Assembly (NCBI GenBank): GCA_963210315.1
Contig: OY723246.1
Location: 558,001-622,000, forward strand
From: Rhynchopus euleeides
Lineage: Eukaryota > Euglenozoa > Diplonemea > Diplonemida > Diplonemidae
Direction: 5' to 3'
DNA: 64,000 bases
Part shown: positions 21,109 through 32,000 of the stretch, piece by piece
Layout of the letters: each line of letters begins with the position of its first letter
Position numbering within the stretch: the first letter of the stretch is position 1
Program-made: the position numbers and the translations under genes
The notes under the pieces: model-generated
The model's input: only the letters and a program-made list of their open reading frames with translations
Told to the model about the DNA's origin: nothing
The model's database searches: none

Positions 21109-24100
21109 CTATGCAGCAGCCACAGCCCCACCAAGCACACTGCATGCGGCGGTCGGCGTCACAGTGTCGAGCCCGGCGCATTGAAAGGGTACAGGCACAA
21201 CGGGCCCAATCCCGATCACAGTCCGCAGACGCCAGGATGCGGCACAGATGCGGATCACGTTGCCATCACAAACAGGAACACAGGGGGGTACCCCTGAGGT
21301 CATAGCTCCGCTGACCACTGAGGGGGTGTGACCTTCAAGCTTCTGCAGCTCCTTCCCTGTTGATGTCTCCCAGACACGAACGCTGTTGTCGCCAGATCCT
21401 GAGATGATCTTCGATCCGTCTGGTGTGACAGTCACGGAGAGGACAGTAGAGGTGTGGCCTTCAAGGTTCTGCAGCTCCTTCCCTGTTGATGTATCCCAGA
21501 CACGAACGCTGTTGTCACGAGCTCCTGAGATGATCTTCGATCCGTCTGGTGTGACAGTCACGGAGAGGACAGCAGAGGTGTGGCCTTCAAGCTTCTGCAG
21601 CTCCTTCCCTGTTGATGTCTCCCAGACACGAACGCTGTTGTCGCGAGCTCCTGAGATGATCTTCGATCCGTCTGGTGTGACAGTCACGGAGTAGACAGCA
21701 GAGGTGTGGCCTTCAAGCTTCTGCAGCTCCTTCCCTGTTGATGTATCCCAGACACGAACGCTGTTGTCATCAGATCCTGAGATGATCTTCGATCCGTCTG
21801 GTGTGACAGTCACGGACCAGACAGCAGAGGTGTGACCCAACAGAGGCGGGAGAGGGGCACCGAAGGAGGAGCCCTCCCAGTCAGAGCGTGTGAGAGTGCC
21901 CTCCCAGATCATTGCGTGCTCCAGCCAGCAGTTATGGAAGCGGCCCTCCGTCAGCACCGTCCCACCCAGGCGTGCGTGGCGCAGGTCGCTGTCCTGCACA
22001 AGCACACCAGTGAGGTCGCACCTGAATGCAAACCGCGTGCGTGCGGCGAGCGCCATGGCATTGGAAGCTGACGCCAGTGATACCGCGTCATGACCAGCGT
22101 CACGGGTCGCCAGGACCAGCGGCAGCAGCTCGGTCAGCACCGTTGTGTCGCGCTCGTCGCCCCCACGTGTGAGCACCGTGTCCGCAAAGTACCCCAGCAC
22201 GTTCGGCGCATCCTTGCTGAAGGCCCTGCGCACTTTGCGCCCAAGCGTGCCAGCCACAGCACCTTTCCGTGCCAGGCGCCGCGCCACAAGGAACTCCCCA
22301 AGCGTCTTGTGACGGAATGCAAACGCGCTGCTGTCGTCGTGGAAGCTCTCCACACGAAACGGGAGGACCCGGAACGCCTCGTCTGCCCTTGCACGGTCCA
22401 CCCCGTCCTCCTCCAACAGGCGCGCCCGCTCTGTGCCCAGTGATCCCTGCCACGTCTGTGCCTGCAGCATCGCGCACGCAATCAGTTCGCCCACCCGCAG
22501 CACCTCCTCCACGCACGCCGCTCCAACTGACCCCTGATGCAACCCCACCTCCACGTGCTTCTGCAGGTACGCCTCGTACACCGCGACATCACTCAGGCAC
22601 TGATGCACCTGTGCGCTGCACGATGACAGCTCGCGCTGAGCGTAACACGCCATGTGAAGCAGGAACGGGTTGCGCAGCTGCGACAGCACCGCCACCTCAG
22701 CGTCTGCGACTGTGCGTAAAGGAACTGGTTCCGCCGCCAGCTGCTCCAGCCGTGTTGTGGTCTGTTCGGCTGCACGCTGCTGCGCTGCCTTCAGCTCCAA
22801 GAACCCCGCCTGCTGCGACAGCGCCACAAGCACGTCACGCAGCGCCACTGATGACCCTGCAGCATGCGGTGTGCCGCTGCATCTGCCTTCCAGCGCCAAC
22901 ATCACCGCCTCGGCTGCAGCCTCCACCTCCACACGCGTGGTGTTTGCGTATCCCCGCACCCCGTTGTCTGTAGAAGCACCCGTCTTGTCTTTGCCGCCGC
23001 TGCTGCCGCTGTCAGCACCAGCCAGCACCCACGCCCGCTCCACAATCGCCACCACCACCGCTCGGTCGCTGAGCACCACCGCTGTATCATCCTCAGCTGC
23101 ACCGCATGTGCCGCGCACCGTGTCGGCCAGCTTCCGCTGATCGTCCGCAGTGAAAAATGCGTCCACACGCTGCTGCTCCGCCTTCGCCACCTGTGCCACA
23201 CGCACCTTGCTGATGTACGCCACCGCGTCTGCCTGTGTGAAGGGCTGCATGTACAGTGACCTCGTCCCGTCCCCACAGATTTGTGACGGTGTGTGATCCA
23301 CGCTCTTCAGGTACTCACCGCGCGTCGTCACGATCACACTGCACTGCTTCGCACACCACGGGTGCAGCCGCAGCACCCCTTGCCCGCCACTGGCCTTGTA
23401 CGACCCGCTCAAATCCGTCTGCGTCAACCCCACCTCGTCCAGCGAGTCCAGGATCACCACAACGTCGTAGACACTGCTGAGGTGCTCCAACGCAGCCTCC
23501 TCCAGCCCGAACGACTTCCCGATGAACTTGTCGATCCCGCCGTGTGTTGTGAAGGTGGACGCACCAATCGACGGCAGCGCCACAAAGACAGGGAACACGG
23601 GCTTCTTTCTCTGCCCCGCAACCACGCCTGCATCCTCCTCCTTTTTCTCCTGCAGCAGGTGGCACAGAACCGCAACCGCCGCAGATGTCTTCCCGGTGCC
23701 ACCGTCCCCGACCAGGCACAGCGGGTGCCGCCCCGTCCCCCTCGCCCCTTCCTCCCCGTGCCCGTCTGCCGCCAGCCACTCGTCCACCTCGTGCAGCAGC
23801 ATCCTCGTCTCCGACTCCGCCACATGTGTATCGTCCCCGACCCTGCCCTCCACGTAGCCATCCAGGAACTCCGGAAAGAGCGACGCCGTGTGCTGCAGCA
23901 CCTTCCGCACCGCCTCAACCTGGTCCGCCACAGAGTAGTCACCGGTGCCGTTGTTGCTGTCTTTCTTCTCGTCATGCGCAGCCACCTCCTGCATCACAAT
24001 CACATCGAAGGGCTGCCCCACCATGCGCAGCAGCGTCGGAGACAGCTTCCACTGCACCCGGAACTCGATGTTGCTGTCGTACAGCAGCTCCGCCTCCTGC

Positions 24101-25430
24101 GGGAACACGCTTGCGAACCCCACCTCCGCCGCACCCTGCTTCGCCACAATCACAAAGAACGTACCCGCCTTCCCGTACATGAAGTCCTTCGCCACACCCT
24201 GCTCCTCCGTCGTCGACGTGAAGGCGTTCCACACCACCGACGTCCCCACCTTGTACTGCGCCGACACGTTCACGTTGATCCCGCGGAACACCGTGGTCAG
24301 GCTCGGCCGCCGGCTCCGGATCAGCCGCGTCAGCTTCGCAATCAGTGGCTGGAACGTCGCAATCACGTGCAGCTGTGTCGGTGCCTGCTCAAGCTCGAAC
24401 ACGCTGCCTGCCGCAGACTCACGCGCTTCCTTCGACAGCCCAATCGTCCGCATCGCCTGGTTCATCCCGAAGTACAGTGCCGGCCGCACGCAGCCCGCCC
24501 CGTGGTTCCCAGCACAGCCACATCGCTGAAGTTCTTGTGGTACTCCTTGACGATGGGTACACCGTCTGCCTTGCACACGAGATCGCACGTCTCGCTGTTG
24601 ACTTCGTAGTCCACGCAGTCGCAGGTGAAGAGGTAGCCTGCGCACAGATGCTCGAACCAGTCGCCCACTGCCATCCAGTCCTCGACCTCGTCCGGCGCAT
24701 TCTCCACACGCTGCAGCAACCGCTGCGCAACAAACCGCAGCCCCAGCAGCATGCTGTCCACGTGTTTTGCCCGGTACCCGAGATCCGGCTGCACCGCCAG
24801 CAGCTGCACCAGCCACTCCAGCAGCGGTGTCTCGCACCCCGCGCCCTTGCGCGTGAAGCTGATCTTCCGCCCGTCCACGTGGTTCTCCAGCCGCTCGCTC
24901 GTCTTGTCCTTGTCGGTGGGTTTATCTGTGCGGGGCTCCTGTGGCGGTGGCTGAGCCTGCGACTGCGGGAGTCCATCCGATGCAGTGTGGGCTGCATCAG
25001 CAACAGTGGGAACACGTGCCCTCAAGGGCGGCCACTCGTCTGTGAGGAAGTGTCGCAGCCTGCTGACCACCTCCGTCTGCATCTTCCCCACTTGCTCGGA
25101 GAGCGCCGCCAGCAGCGCACTGCGTGTGCCGCCATCACGGTGCTGCAGCGCGTACCACACCGGTGTGCGCCCCTCGCCGTCCGGAACGCTGGCTGCCCCG
25201 CACCCCACCAGAAACTTGACTGCATCGGCAGCAGCGGGAACCCCCCTGCACCCGGGCTGCAACACCTCGTGCAGCAGCGTCCGCCCGGTGTGTGGGTCCG
25301 CCGCGTTCACGTCCGCCTTGTGCTTCTCCAGCAGCTGCCGCCACGTGTCGCCCTCCAGTGCCTCCTTCACAGCGCGTGTACTGCCCCACCATCCCCGCCC
25401 GTGCTCCTCCACACTCGCACTCGACCCCAT
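21109..25430 (-). CDS. Ankyrin / ADP-ribosyltransferase / NACHT / WD40 protein (NLR-like STAND ATPase), apparent frameshift
   Basis: Two overlapping minus-strand frames join near 24505, where homology passes from one to the other in a C/G run; together about 1,440 residues. Order: possible N-myristoylation start MGSSASVEE; two ankyrin-like units (DVNAADPHTGRTLLHEVL, GEGRTPVWYALQHRDGG); a Cys-containing linker; an arginine-type ADP-ribosyltransferase domain with R (TVFRGINV, codon 24283-24285), STS (AFTSTT) and ExE (FPQEAELLY); a NACHT domain with Walker A GDGGTGKTS (~23690), Walker B VVVILDSLDEVG (~23450) and VIVTTRGEYL (~23325); a helical region and pentapeptide-like segment; four near-identical WD40 repeats and a truncated fifth. 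In STAND proteins the repeats sense a ligand, NACHT oligomerises and the partner domain acts as effector. An NAD-consuming, immune- or death-type receptor is inferred. The C-terminal ~75 residues are non-WD sequence, so the propeller may be truncated. Confidence 0.8.
21325..21835 (-). repeat. 126-bp tandem repeats encoding WD40 units
   Basis: Four complete copies, differing at only a few positions each (for example SGSDDN / SGARDN / SGSGDN and WDTS / WETS). This degree of identity indicates recent duplication or gene conversion within the coding sequence. Confidence 0.9.
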
Positions 25431-25838
25431 TCCCGCCTACAGATTTATTGCGCTCTGCACACACTCTTCGTGCGTTCTGCTTATGTAGTGCTCCCGATTA
25501 TGTCTGTGTAATGTGCACTGCCTGCATGCTGTATGTGTGTGTGCATCTCAAGCGAACCACCAACAGAGCGGGGTGTGGTTCTGCCGACAAGACCGATCGA
25601 TGCATCACGCGATGACCTGCCGCGAATACACCCTACATCACGCTGCCGCCTCCACACCACACTACTACCCTTGCCCCAGCTGCAACGAGGAATTTTCCCT
25701 GTCTGCCCCCCCCTATCCAACGGCAAAACTCCCATATTCACAGAGGCAGTGTTCCACCAGGGGAAACCACCCCTGGGAGGGGCCGTGCTGCATGATGCAG
25801 GGCACAACCCCACCCCACCCTGCGGCACCCCCCCCCCC
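25431..25838. other. Intergenic region upstream of the NLR-like gene
   Basis: Holds the 5' flank of the minus-strand NLR-like gene and, before the LINE arrived, the downstream flank of the deaminase gene. Ends in a poly-C run leading into the (CA)n start of the target duplication. No gene. Confidence 0.5.
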
Positions 25839-25936
25839 CACACACACACACACCACAGGGCTACGCCACACCGCTGGGCCCAGCAGCTTCACTGTCAACC
25901 TCCCTCTCCCGCTTCCTCCCACCCCCCGCCACTCTG
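25839..25936. repeat. Left target-site duplication of the LINE (~90-98 bp)
   Basis: A (CA)n run followed by CCACAGGGCTACGCCACACC... to ...CACCCCCCGCC. Matches 34797-34894 with one clear mismatch (C/G at the CCCTCTSCC site) until about 25930, then a few mismatches. It carries a second copy of the last ~25 codons of the deaminase gene. Confidence 0.85.
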
Positions 25937-26095
25937 GAGTACGCGTCGAAACCGGTGTCACGTCGTGTTGGGGAATCCTTCGGGAGTGCGATACTGAAGG
26001 GGAGGTGCTACTGCCCGTGCAGGGCGACACCGCCTTAAAACTTGATAACCACACACACACACACACACAGGAGGAGAGAGGGATACACGGGCAGG
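25937..26095 (+). promoter_or_regulatory. Structured LINE 5' UTR shared with retrozyme-like repeats
   Basis: 25937-26050 is nearly identical to 58741-58856 and 59540-59655. CGGTGTC (25953-25959) pairs with GACACCG (26026-26032), closing a domain with internal hairpins: CCTTC/GAAGG around AGT/ACT, and GCCC/GGGC. It begins within the stem II region of the hammerhead found in the other copies, so this copy contains only the GAAA half of that ribozyme. A (CA)n run and AG lead to the ORF1 ATG. Confidence 0.65.
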
Positions 26096-28609
26096 ATGTC
26101 ACAGGCCGACCTCCACGGGGTCTCCTCCGGGAACACCGGCTCCCAGGCCGGTGGCCAACAGGCCGCCCCCCTGCCCCCCCTCGAATTCACGGAACCTCGC
26201 AGATACGAGCTCCAACCCCTTCCCCCCCTCTATGGTGCCGCCCACGTGCGCACCATTCTCAACCACCTCCGGTGGGAGGCGGCGCTGGACAGCCTGGAGG
26301 GCGGCGTCGCCGTCCTCGCTGCCGAGCAACCCCCCACCCACGGCACCCCCCCCACATGGACTCTAGTAGTCAACGGGAAGGAGGTGGTCCTGACGGACAC
26401 GCTGCTCCTCGAGGAGCAGAAGCAGAGGGAGGCGGCCGCGAAGAAGCAGGCCGAGGAGGTGCTCCGCCTGAAGCGGCGCTATGAGAGCGTCCGCGACAGG
26501 CTCCAGGAGGAGCGCGCCACGGCCGCGAAGGCGGGAAGGTCTGCGAAGTCGCAGGCCAGCGGCACGGTTGGGCGGACCGGGCGTGGTGGCGGAGCAGCAG
26601 CGGCGGCGAAGCAGCAGGCGCAGCAGAGAGCTGCCCAGCTCCAGAAGGATCTGGAGAAGCTCGCCGGGCGCCTGCGGGAGCTCGGGCATGACCCCGCACC
26701 TGCCGCCGCCGACTCCGCCACGCAGGGCGACGGCGCGGCTTGTCAAGCCGAGCTGCAGGGCCTGCGCCGCCTCCTGCAGGACCAGGACGGCCACCGCAAG
26801 CGGCTGGAGGCCCAGCTGCTGACCCAGCAGGCACGGCAGGGCGAGCTGGGGCAGCGGATGGAGGCGATGCAGGGGCACCCGGGCCTGTCAGAGCAGTGGC
26901 TCGAAGACCGCCTGCGCCGCCAGGGGGAGCAGCACGCCGAGCAGGTGGCGCTGCTCGAGGCCCGGCTGGACAGCCACGCCCAGCAGCACGAGCTGCAGAT
27001 GCAGCGCATGGGGGACCGCCTCGGCCGCCAGGAGGAGCAGCTGCAGGCGCAAGGGGCCCTGCTGAAGAGCCTCCAGGAGCGCCCCACCACCACACCCCCC
27101 ACCACTACAGCCACTACGTCCACACTGAAAACGGAGCGTGAACTAAAGGAGCACAAGGCCCAGCTCCTGGAGGTCGCGAAGCACCAGCAGTCGATGGGCG
27201 TGACGGTCTCCCGCCTCCGCGAGCATGTCGGAGGGCTGGGCAAGGCGGTGGGTGAGGCAGCAGCGAGCACGGATCTGCAGAAGCTGGCTGCTGGGCTCAC
27301 CGCCTTGGAGGGGCAAGGCCGCGCGCATGCGACGGATCTGACTGCGTCGCGCAAGGGCTGGGAGGCCAGCCACAAGGCCCTCGAGGCCGACATGCAGGGC
27401 CAGCTCGCGCAGCGGGACCTCAAGCACCGGGCGCTTGAGGAGCGCCTCAGCGGCGCTTGCAAGGCCATGCTGAGCCTGCAAGCCGCGGAGGCGAGCGAGC
27501 AGACGCCCCTCTCCCACCACCAGGCGCAGCAGCTCCAGGCGGAGGTGGACGCGGTCAGGGCCGACCTGGAGGCGCAGCGCGGGCAGGAGCAGCAGCGCCT
27601 GGACGCGGCGGTGGCGGAGCTCCGCAGGGCGTGGGAGGCGCAGCAGGGGGAAGCCGCGGTGGGCGAGCTGCGGCGGCAGACGGAGCGCCTGGGGGTCACG
27701 GTGCGCGACCTGCGGGCCTCCTGCGAGGCTGACCGCAAGGACGCCACGGCCGCCCAGCAGCAGTCGGAGCGGGCGACCGGGGAGCAGGTGGCCCGCCTCC
27801 AGAGCCGCCTGGATGAGGTGTGTGGGGAGCTGCGGGGGACCTGCGAGGCGCAGATGGCGCGGCACGGGGCCCAGCAGCTCAAGGCCCTTGCCGAGAAGGC
27901 AACCCAGCTCGACACTACCCTTCGAGCTGACCTCCAACAGGCAGGGAAGGAGGAGGGCGAGAGGGTGCAGCGCCAGCTGACGCAGCAGGCCAGCGAGCTC
28001 GGGCAGAGCTGGCAGGGCCTGCTAGAGGGGGTGCGCGACGCGGAGGAGCAGCGCAAGCTGCAACACCAGGAGATGCTCATCTCCGTGAGGCGGGAGCTGA
28101 GCGCTGCCACAAAGGGGCTGGGTGCGTCCAAGGGGGCGAAGGGCAAACCGCCGGCGGGGCCCACGGCCGGGCCGGCTGCGGATGCCCTGCCAGCACCCAC
28201 AAAACCCGCCCGCTCCTCCCCCAGCACCACCACCACCACCACCACCACCACCTCTGCCACCTCCGCCGCCTCTGACTCCTCCGCCCCTGCCCCGCCCAGT
28301 GATTCGAGCAGTAAACCCGTGACACCTATGGCACCCGGGGCACCAACAACGTCGAGCGCCGCCCCGACCCCAGCGCAGCCAGCAGCAGTGCCGCCGGCAG
28401 CACCGGCGCCGCCTGCCCAGCCTGCCCCGCCGGCCCCACCCCTCCTCGAAGCCCTGACGCCCACGGCAGTTGGCGGGGATGAGGCCCCACCCTGTAGGGT
28501 GCCGGGAGCCAGCAGGAACGGGAGGACCAGGCAGGCCTCCATCACGGCGTACCTGAAGCCTCGTTCCAACCGCCTTACCCCCTACCCGCAGAAGCCGGAT
28601 GAGGAATAG
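26096..28609 (+). CDS. LINE ORF1: coiled-coil protein
   Basis: 837 residues from the ATG at 26096 (MSQADLHG...); an upstream in-frame start at 26042 lies in the CA repeat and is less likely. From about residue 110 to 680 the protein is a long, Gln/Ala/Leu/Arg-rich heptad coiled coil, interrupted near residue 330 by a Thr/Pro-rich break. The C-terminal ~150 residues are Pro/Ala/Ser/Thr-rich with a basic end. LINE ORF1 proteins commonly trimerise by coiled coil and bind the element RNA; no CCHC knuckle or RRM is visible here. Confidence 0.75.
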   Translation: MSQADLHGVSSGNTGSQAGGQQAAPLPPLEFTEPRRYELQPLPPLYGAAHVRTILNHLRWEAALDSLEGGVAVLAAEQPPTHGTPPTWTLVVNGKEVVLTDTLLLEEQKQREAAAKKQAEEVLRLKRRYESVRDRLQEERATAAKAGRSAKSQASGTVGRTGRGGGAAAAAKQQAQQRAAQLQKDLEKLAGRLRELGHDPAPAAADSATQGDGAACQAELQGLRRLLQDQDGHRKRLEAQLLTQQARQGELGQRMEAMQGHPGLSEQWLEDRLRRQGEQHAEQVALLEARLDSHAQQHELQMQRMGDRLGRQEEQLQAQGALLKSLQERPTTTPPTTTATTSTLKTERELKEHKAQLLEVAKHQQSMGVTVSRLREHVGGLGKAVGEAAASTDLQKLAAGLTALEGQGRAHATDLTASRKGWEASHKALEADMQGQLAQRDLKHRALEERLSGACKAMLSLQAAEASEQTPLSHHQAQQLQAEVDAVRADLEAQRGQEQQRLDAAVAELRRAWEAQQGEAAVGELRRQTERLGVTVRDLRASCEADRKDATAAQQQSERATGEQVARLQSRLDEVCGELRGTCEAQMARHGAQQLKALAEKATQLDTTLRADLQQAGKEEGERVQRQLTQQASELGQSWQGLLEGVRDAEEQRKLQHQEMLISVRRELSAATKGLGASKGAKGKPPAGPTAGPAADALPAPTKPARSSPSTTTTTTTTTSATSAASDSSAPAPPSDSSSKPVTPMAPGAPTTSSAAPTPAQPAAVPPAAPAPPAQPAPPAPPLLEALTPTAVGGDEAPPCRVPGASRNGRTRQASITAYLKPRSNRLTPYPQKPDEE

Positions 28610-29003
28610 GGGGGCGGGCGCTCCGGCCAGCGGGGGGGACCCGCGCAAGAGATTAACGTTCCCCCTGGCCGGGGTGCCGACCACGTCTGGGGACAAATCA
28701 CGTTCGCCGTCGGGCCCCCAGCCGCACCCCACCCCGAGAAACAGGAGGTCTCGGGGCGTATACAAACACCTCCACACACCCCAAGTAGAACCCCAACCCC
28801 AACATCACCCCCAACCCCACCTAGACCCAGCCGAGCCGCTGTACGGGCAGGAGATACCCGGGCAACGGCCCCGTGCTGGGACCCCGTAGATTTGGCGACA
28901 GGGGCAGGAGAACCCCGGCGCCTCCGTGGGGGGGGGACAGGAGTACTCCCCCTCCACCATAGAGCAAGACGAGCAGTGGTTGACGCACGCTGCAAGGAGA
29001 CTG
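28610..29003 (+). other. ORF1-ORF2 spacer of the LINE
   Basis: 394 bp between the ORF1 stop and the first ATG of ORF2. The ORF2 frame stays open upstream to at least 28926 but without an ATG, so translation may start at 29004 or by another route such as re-initiation or trans-splicing. Short hairpins CCGGG/CCCGG occur. Confidence 0.5.
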
Positions 29004-32000
29004 ATGGCGCTCCGGGTATCAGTGCCGAAGGACGGCAACTGCCAGTACGCCGGCCTTGCAGAGCAGTGCGCGGAGTGGACAGCAGGCGGGTTGCGTGCAG
29101 CGGTGGCGTCGTCCATGCGGCAAAACGCAGAGCGCAGGGCCTCGTACGTGCCCGACCACGATGACCCGCAGGCCCCTACATCCTACGACGACTACGTCGA
29201 GAAGCAGACGCGCCCGGGGACATACGGAGACGCGGCTACCCTCCGGGTTGCGGCAGAAGTTCTGGATGCCCAGGTGTGGCTGCTCGCCTCCAACAGCAAG
29301 CAATGCATGACCCGGTGTGGGGAGGGAGCCAAGGTGCTGGGCCTTACGTGGAGGCCCTTCCACTACGATGTGCTCCGTTTCCCCCTTAGCCTGGCCCGGG
29401 AGCTAGCTGTGACGCCGACGAACCAGTGGGACATCCCTGCAGCCCTTCCTATGCCCACCCCGGCCACAGCGGACGGGACGCGAGTGCCTACGCCCGTCCA
29501 GGGGTCCACAGCGTCACCGCCCCCGCGGCGATTGCGGCATCCTGCATATCAACTAACAACACCGGGAGTGATCAGGCTGGCGACAGCGAACGTAACGTCA
29601 CTGCAGACGCACCTAGGCGACGTGGCGGGCCTGAAGGCGGATGTTGTGGCCCTGCAGGAAACCCGAGTCCCGGACCCGAGCAAGGGCACGCACAACGGCT
29701 ACTTCGCAGCCCACGGCTGGGCTATGCACTGGGGCAAGGGCATGCCCAGGGTCGCAGGCGCGAACGGCCGCGAACAAACAAGGCCCGGAGGTGTGGCTGT
29801 CATGGCGAAGGAGGGCCTTGTCGCGCAAGTGGTGCAGCCGAAGACCGCGCAGGAGCAGAAGTTGTACGACAGTACCCGCATGGTGCACGTAGTGCTAGCG
29901 ATTGGAGACGGGAAAACGGCGCTTCATATCCTGAGCGTGTACGGCCACTCGGGGACCGAAGTGGGTGAGCAGCGGGAAGCCCTCCTGCAAGAGACGCTCG
30001 ACCTCGCAGCTGGGTTGGGGCAGGTGCCCGTGCTACTGATGGGGGACCTCAACACCAACCCGGAAACCAGCGCCACGCTGTCCCAGGCGTGCCGGGTGGG
30101 CGGCTGGGTCGACGCGGCGACGACGCATGCGGAGCTCGCACAACAGAGCGTGCAGAACACGTGCTGGGCGTCGGAGAACGGCACTCGGCTGGACATCTGC
30201 CTGATGAACTCCTGCGCAGCGCCGGCCCTGCGTCGCGTTGAGGTGGCGAAGCGGGGGGACTACGACATACCCACGCACTGCCCGCTTTTTGTAGACCTAG
30301 ACCTCACTGCCTTCCGCCGCCCCAAAAAGATCTGCATTCTTCCCACCCCTTTCCCTGCGGGTAAGCCCAAGCTGGGAGACGCTGCGGCGAGAGGGATAAT
30401 GCAGGACGTGCTTGCAGAGGGGGAACTGCGCCACGGAGCAACGGCCGCGCAGCTCCTCCACCGAGCCTCCACCTGCGGCGAGCGTTTCCTAAAGCGTGTC
30501 CATGTAGGCCACCTGGAGAGGCAGGAAGCGGCCTACACAGGCAGAGCGGAGGGCTACCACATGCAGTGGTCGCGGGCGGCCACCAAGCACCACCCCGCCT
30601 CTGCACGGGGGGCCGGTGACACGAACACCCGGGCGAAGGACGGACTGTTGGGGAACCTCCGATGCCTCGTCCAAGAGGGTCTCAAGCGACTGCAAGCCGA
30701 TGCACCGTACGGCCTCACGAATGGGGAGAAGCACGCCTGGAACGCCGCAAAGAAACGCCTGAGGGAGGGGGGCCTCCCCCAGGGGCTGCAAGCAGCGCTG
30801 ACGAACACAACCTCGCAGTTGCCGGACCTGGAGATCCTGGAGCAGGCCCTCATTGCCTTGGAGGGGTCGCAGAGGGGCATGTTCGACAGGCTCCGCGACG
30901 CGAGGATCCGCACGTGGAAGGCGAGGATGCAGAAAGCTTGGACATACGAGGCAGGGCAGGTGTTCGCGTACCTCGCAGATCGCTTCTGCGCTCCAGCCAC
31001 CTTCATGCGGCGCGAAGACGGCTCTTTCACGGCCTGCCCCAAGGAGGCGGACGAGCTGCTGAGGAGCGACACGGCGTGGGGAGGGTACTTCCGTAAGTAC
31101 GCAACGACGCCAGAGCCCCGGTGGGACACCTTCCGCCAAAAGTACCTCCGCTTTCTCCCCGAGGTGGCTGACATGGAGTGCAAGACCATCACGGCAGAAG
31201 ACGTTGGGAAGGCCTTGGCCAAGATGTCCACGTCCACCTCGCCGGGCCTGCACGGTTGGCGGGTCCACGAACTGAGACAACTCCCGCACGAACTCCTCAG
31301 GCTCTTCGCGGAGGTGTTCAACGAAGTTGAACGGTCGGGCGAGTGGCCGGAGCAGCTGATGCACGCCATGATCTGCCTCATCCCCAAGCCTGGCAGCTCA
31401 GGAGAGCCACTGTCGCAGCGCCCCATCAGTATCACCCCCGTGCTGTACAGAGTGTGGGCAGCTATCCGGGTGAAACCGGCACTGAAGTGGTTGGAGATCA
31501 TCGCGCCCGAAGACCTGCACGGCTGCCGGCCTGGCCACGGTGCGGAGGACCTCATCTGGCACCTGGCGGCACGTATTGAAGAAGCCCACCTCACAGGGCG
31601 ACCGCTGCACGGAGTCGCCCTCGACTTCAAGAAGTGCTTCGACACGGTGCCAATCGACCTCACCTTCCGCCTGGCTGCGGAGCTCGGCTTCGACGCCCGT
31701 GTCCTGCGCACCCTGCGAGCAGCGTACAGGACGATGCAGCGGCACTTCCGGGCGAGCGGCACCATCGGGGAAGGCTTCCTGCCAACTAACGGCATCATGC
31801 AGGGTTGCCCCATCAGTGTCGTGCTGATTAACGTGCTGGTGGGTGTGTGGATGAGGATGGTCGAGCACCGGCAGGACACAAGGGCGCTGTCTTTCGTTGA
31901 CGACGTATACGCCACAGCCCCCAGCCCGGAGATCCTGCAAGACGTTGTAGACGACTCTGCGGGTTTCTCCCACGACACCGGGATGGCTATTTGTGCAGAA

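Noticed and set aside
23293..24609. 438-codon plus-strand ORF opposite the NLR-like gene
   Set aside because: Arg/His/Pro-rich shadow of the minus-strand ART/NACHT coding region; no motif of its own.
26743..28569. 608-codon minus-strand ORF opposite LINE ORF1
   Set aside because: Ser/Arg/Cys-rich antisense shadow of the GC-rich coiled-coil gene.
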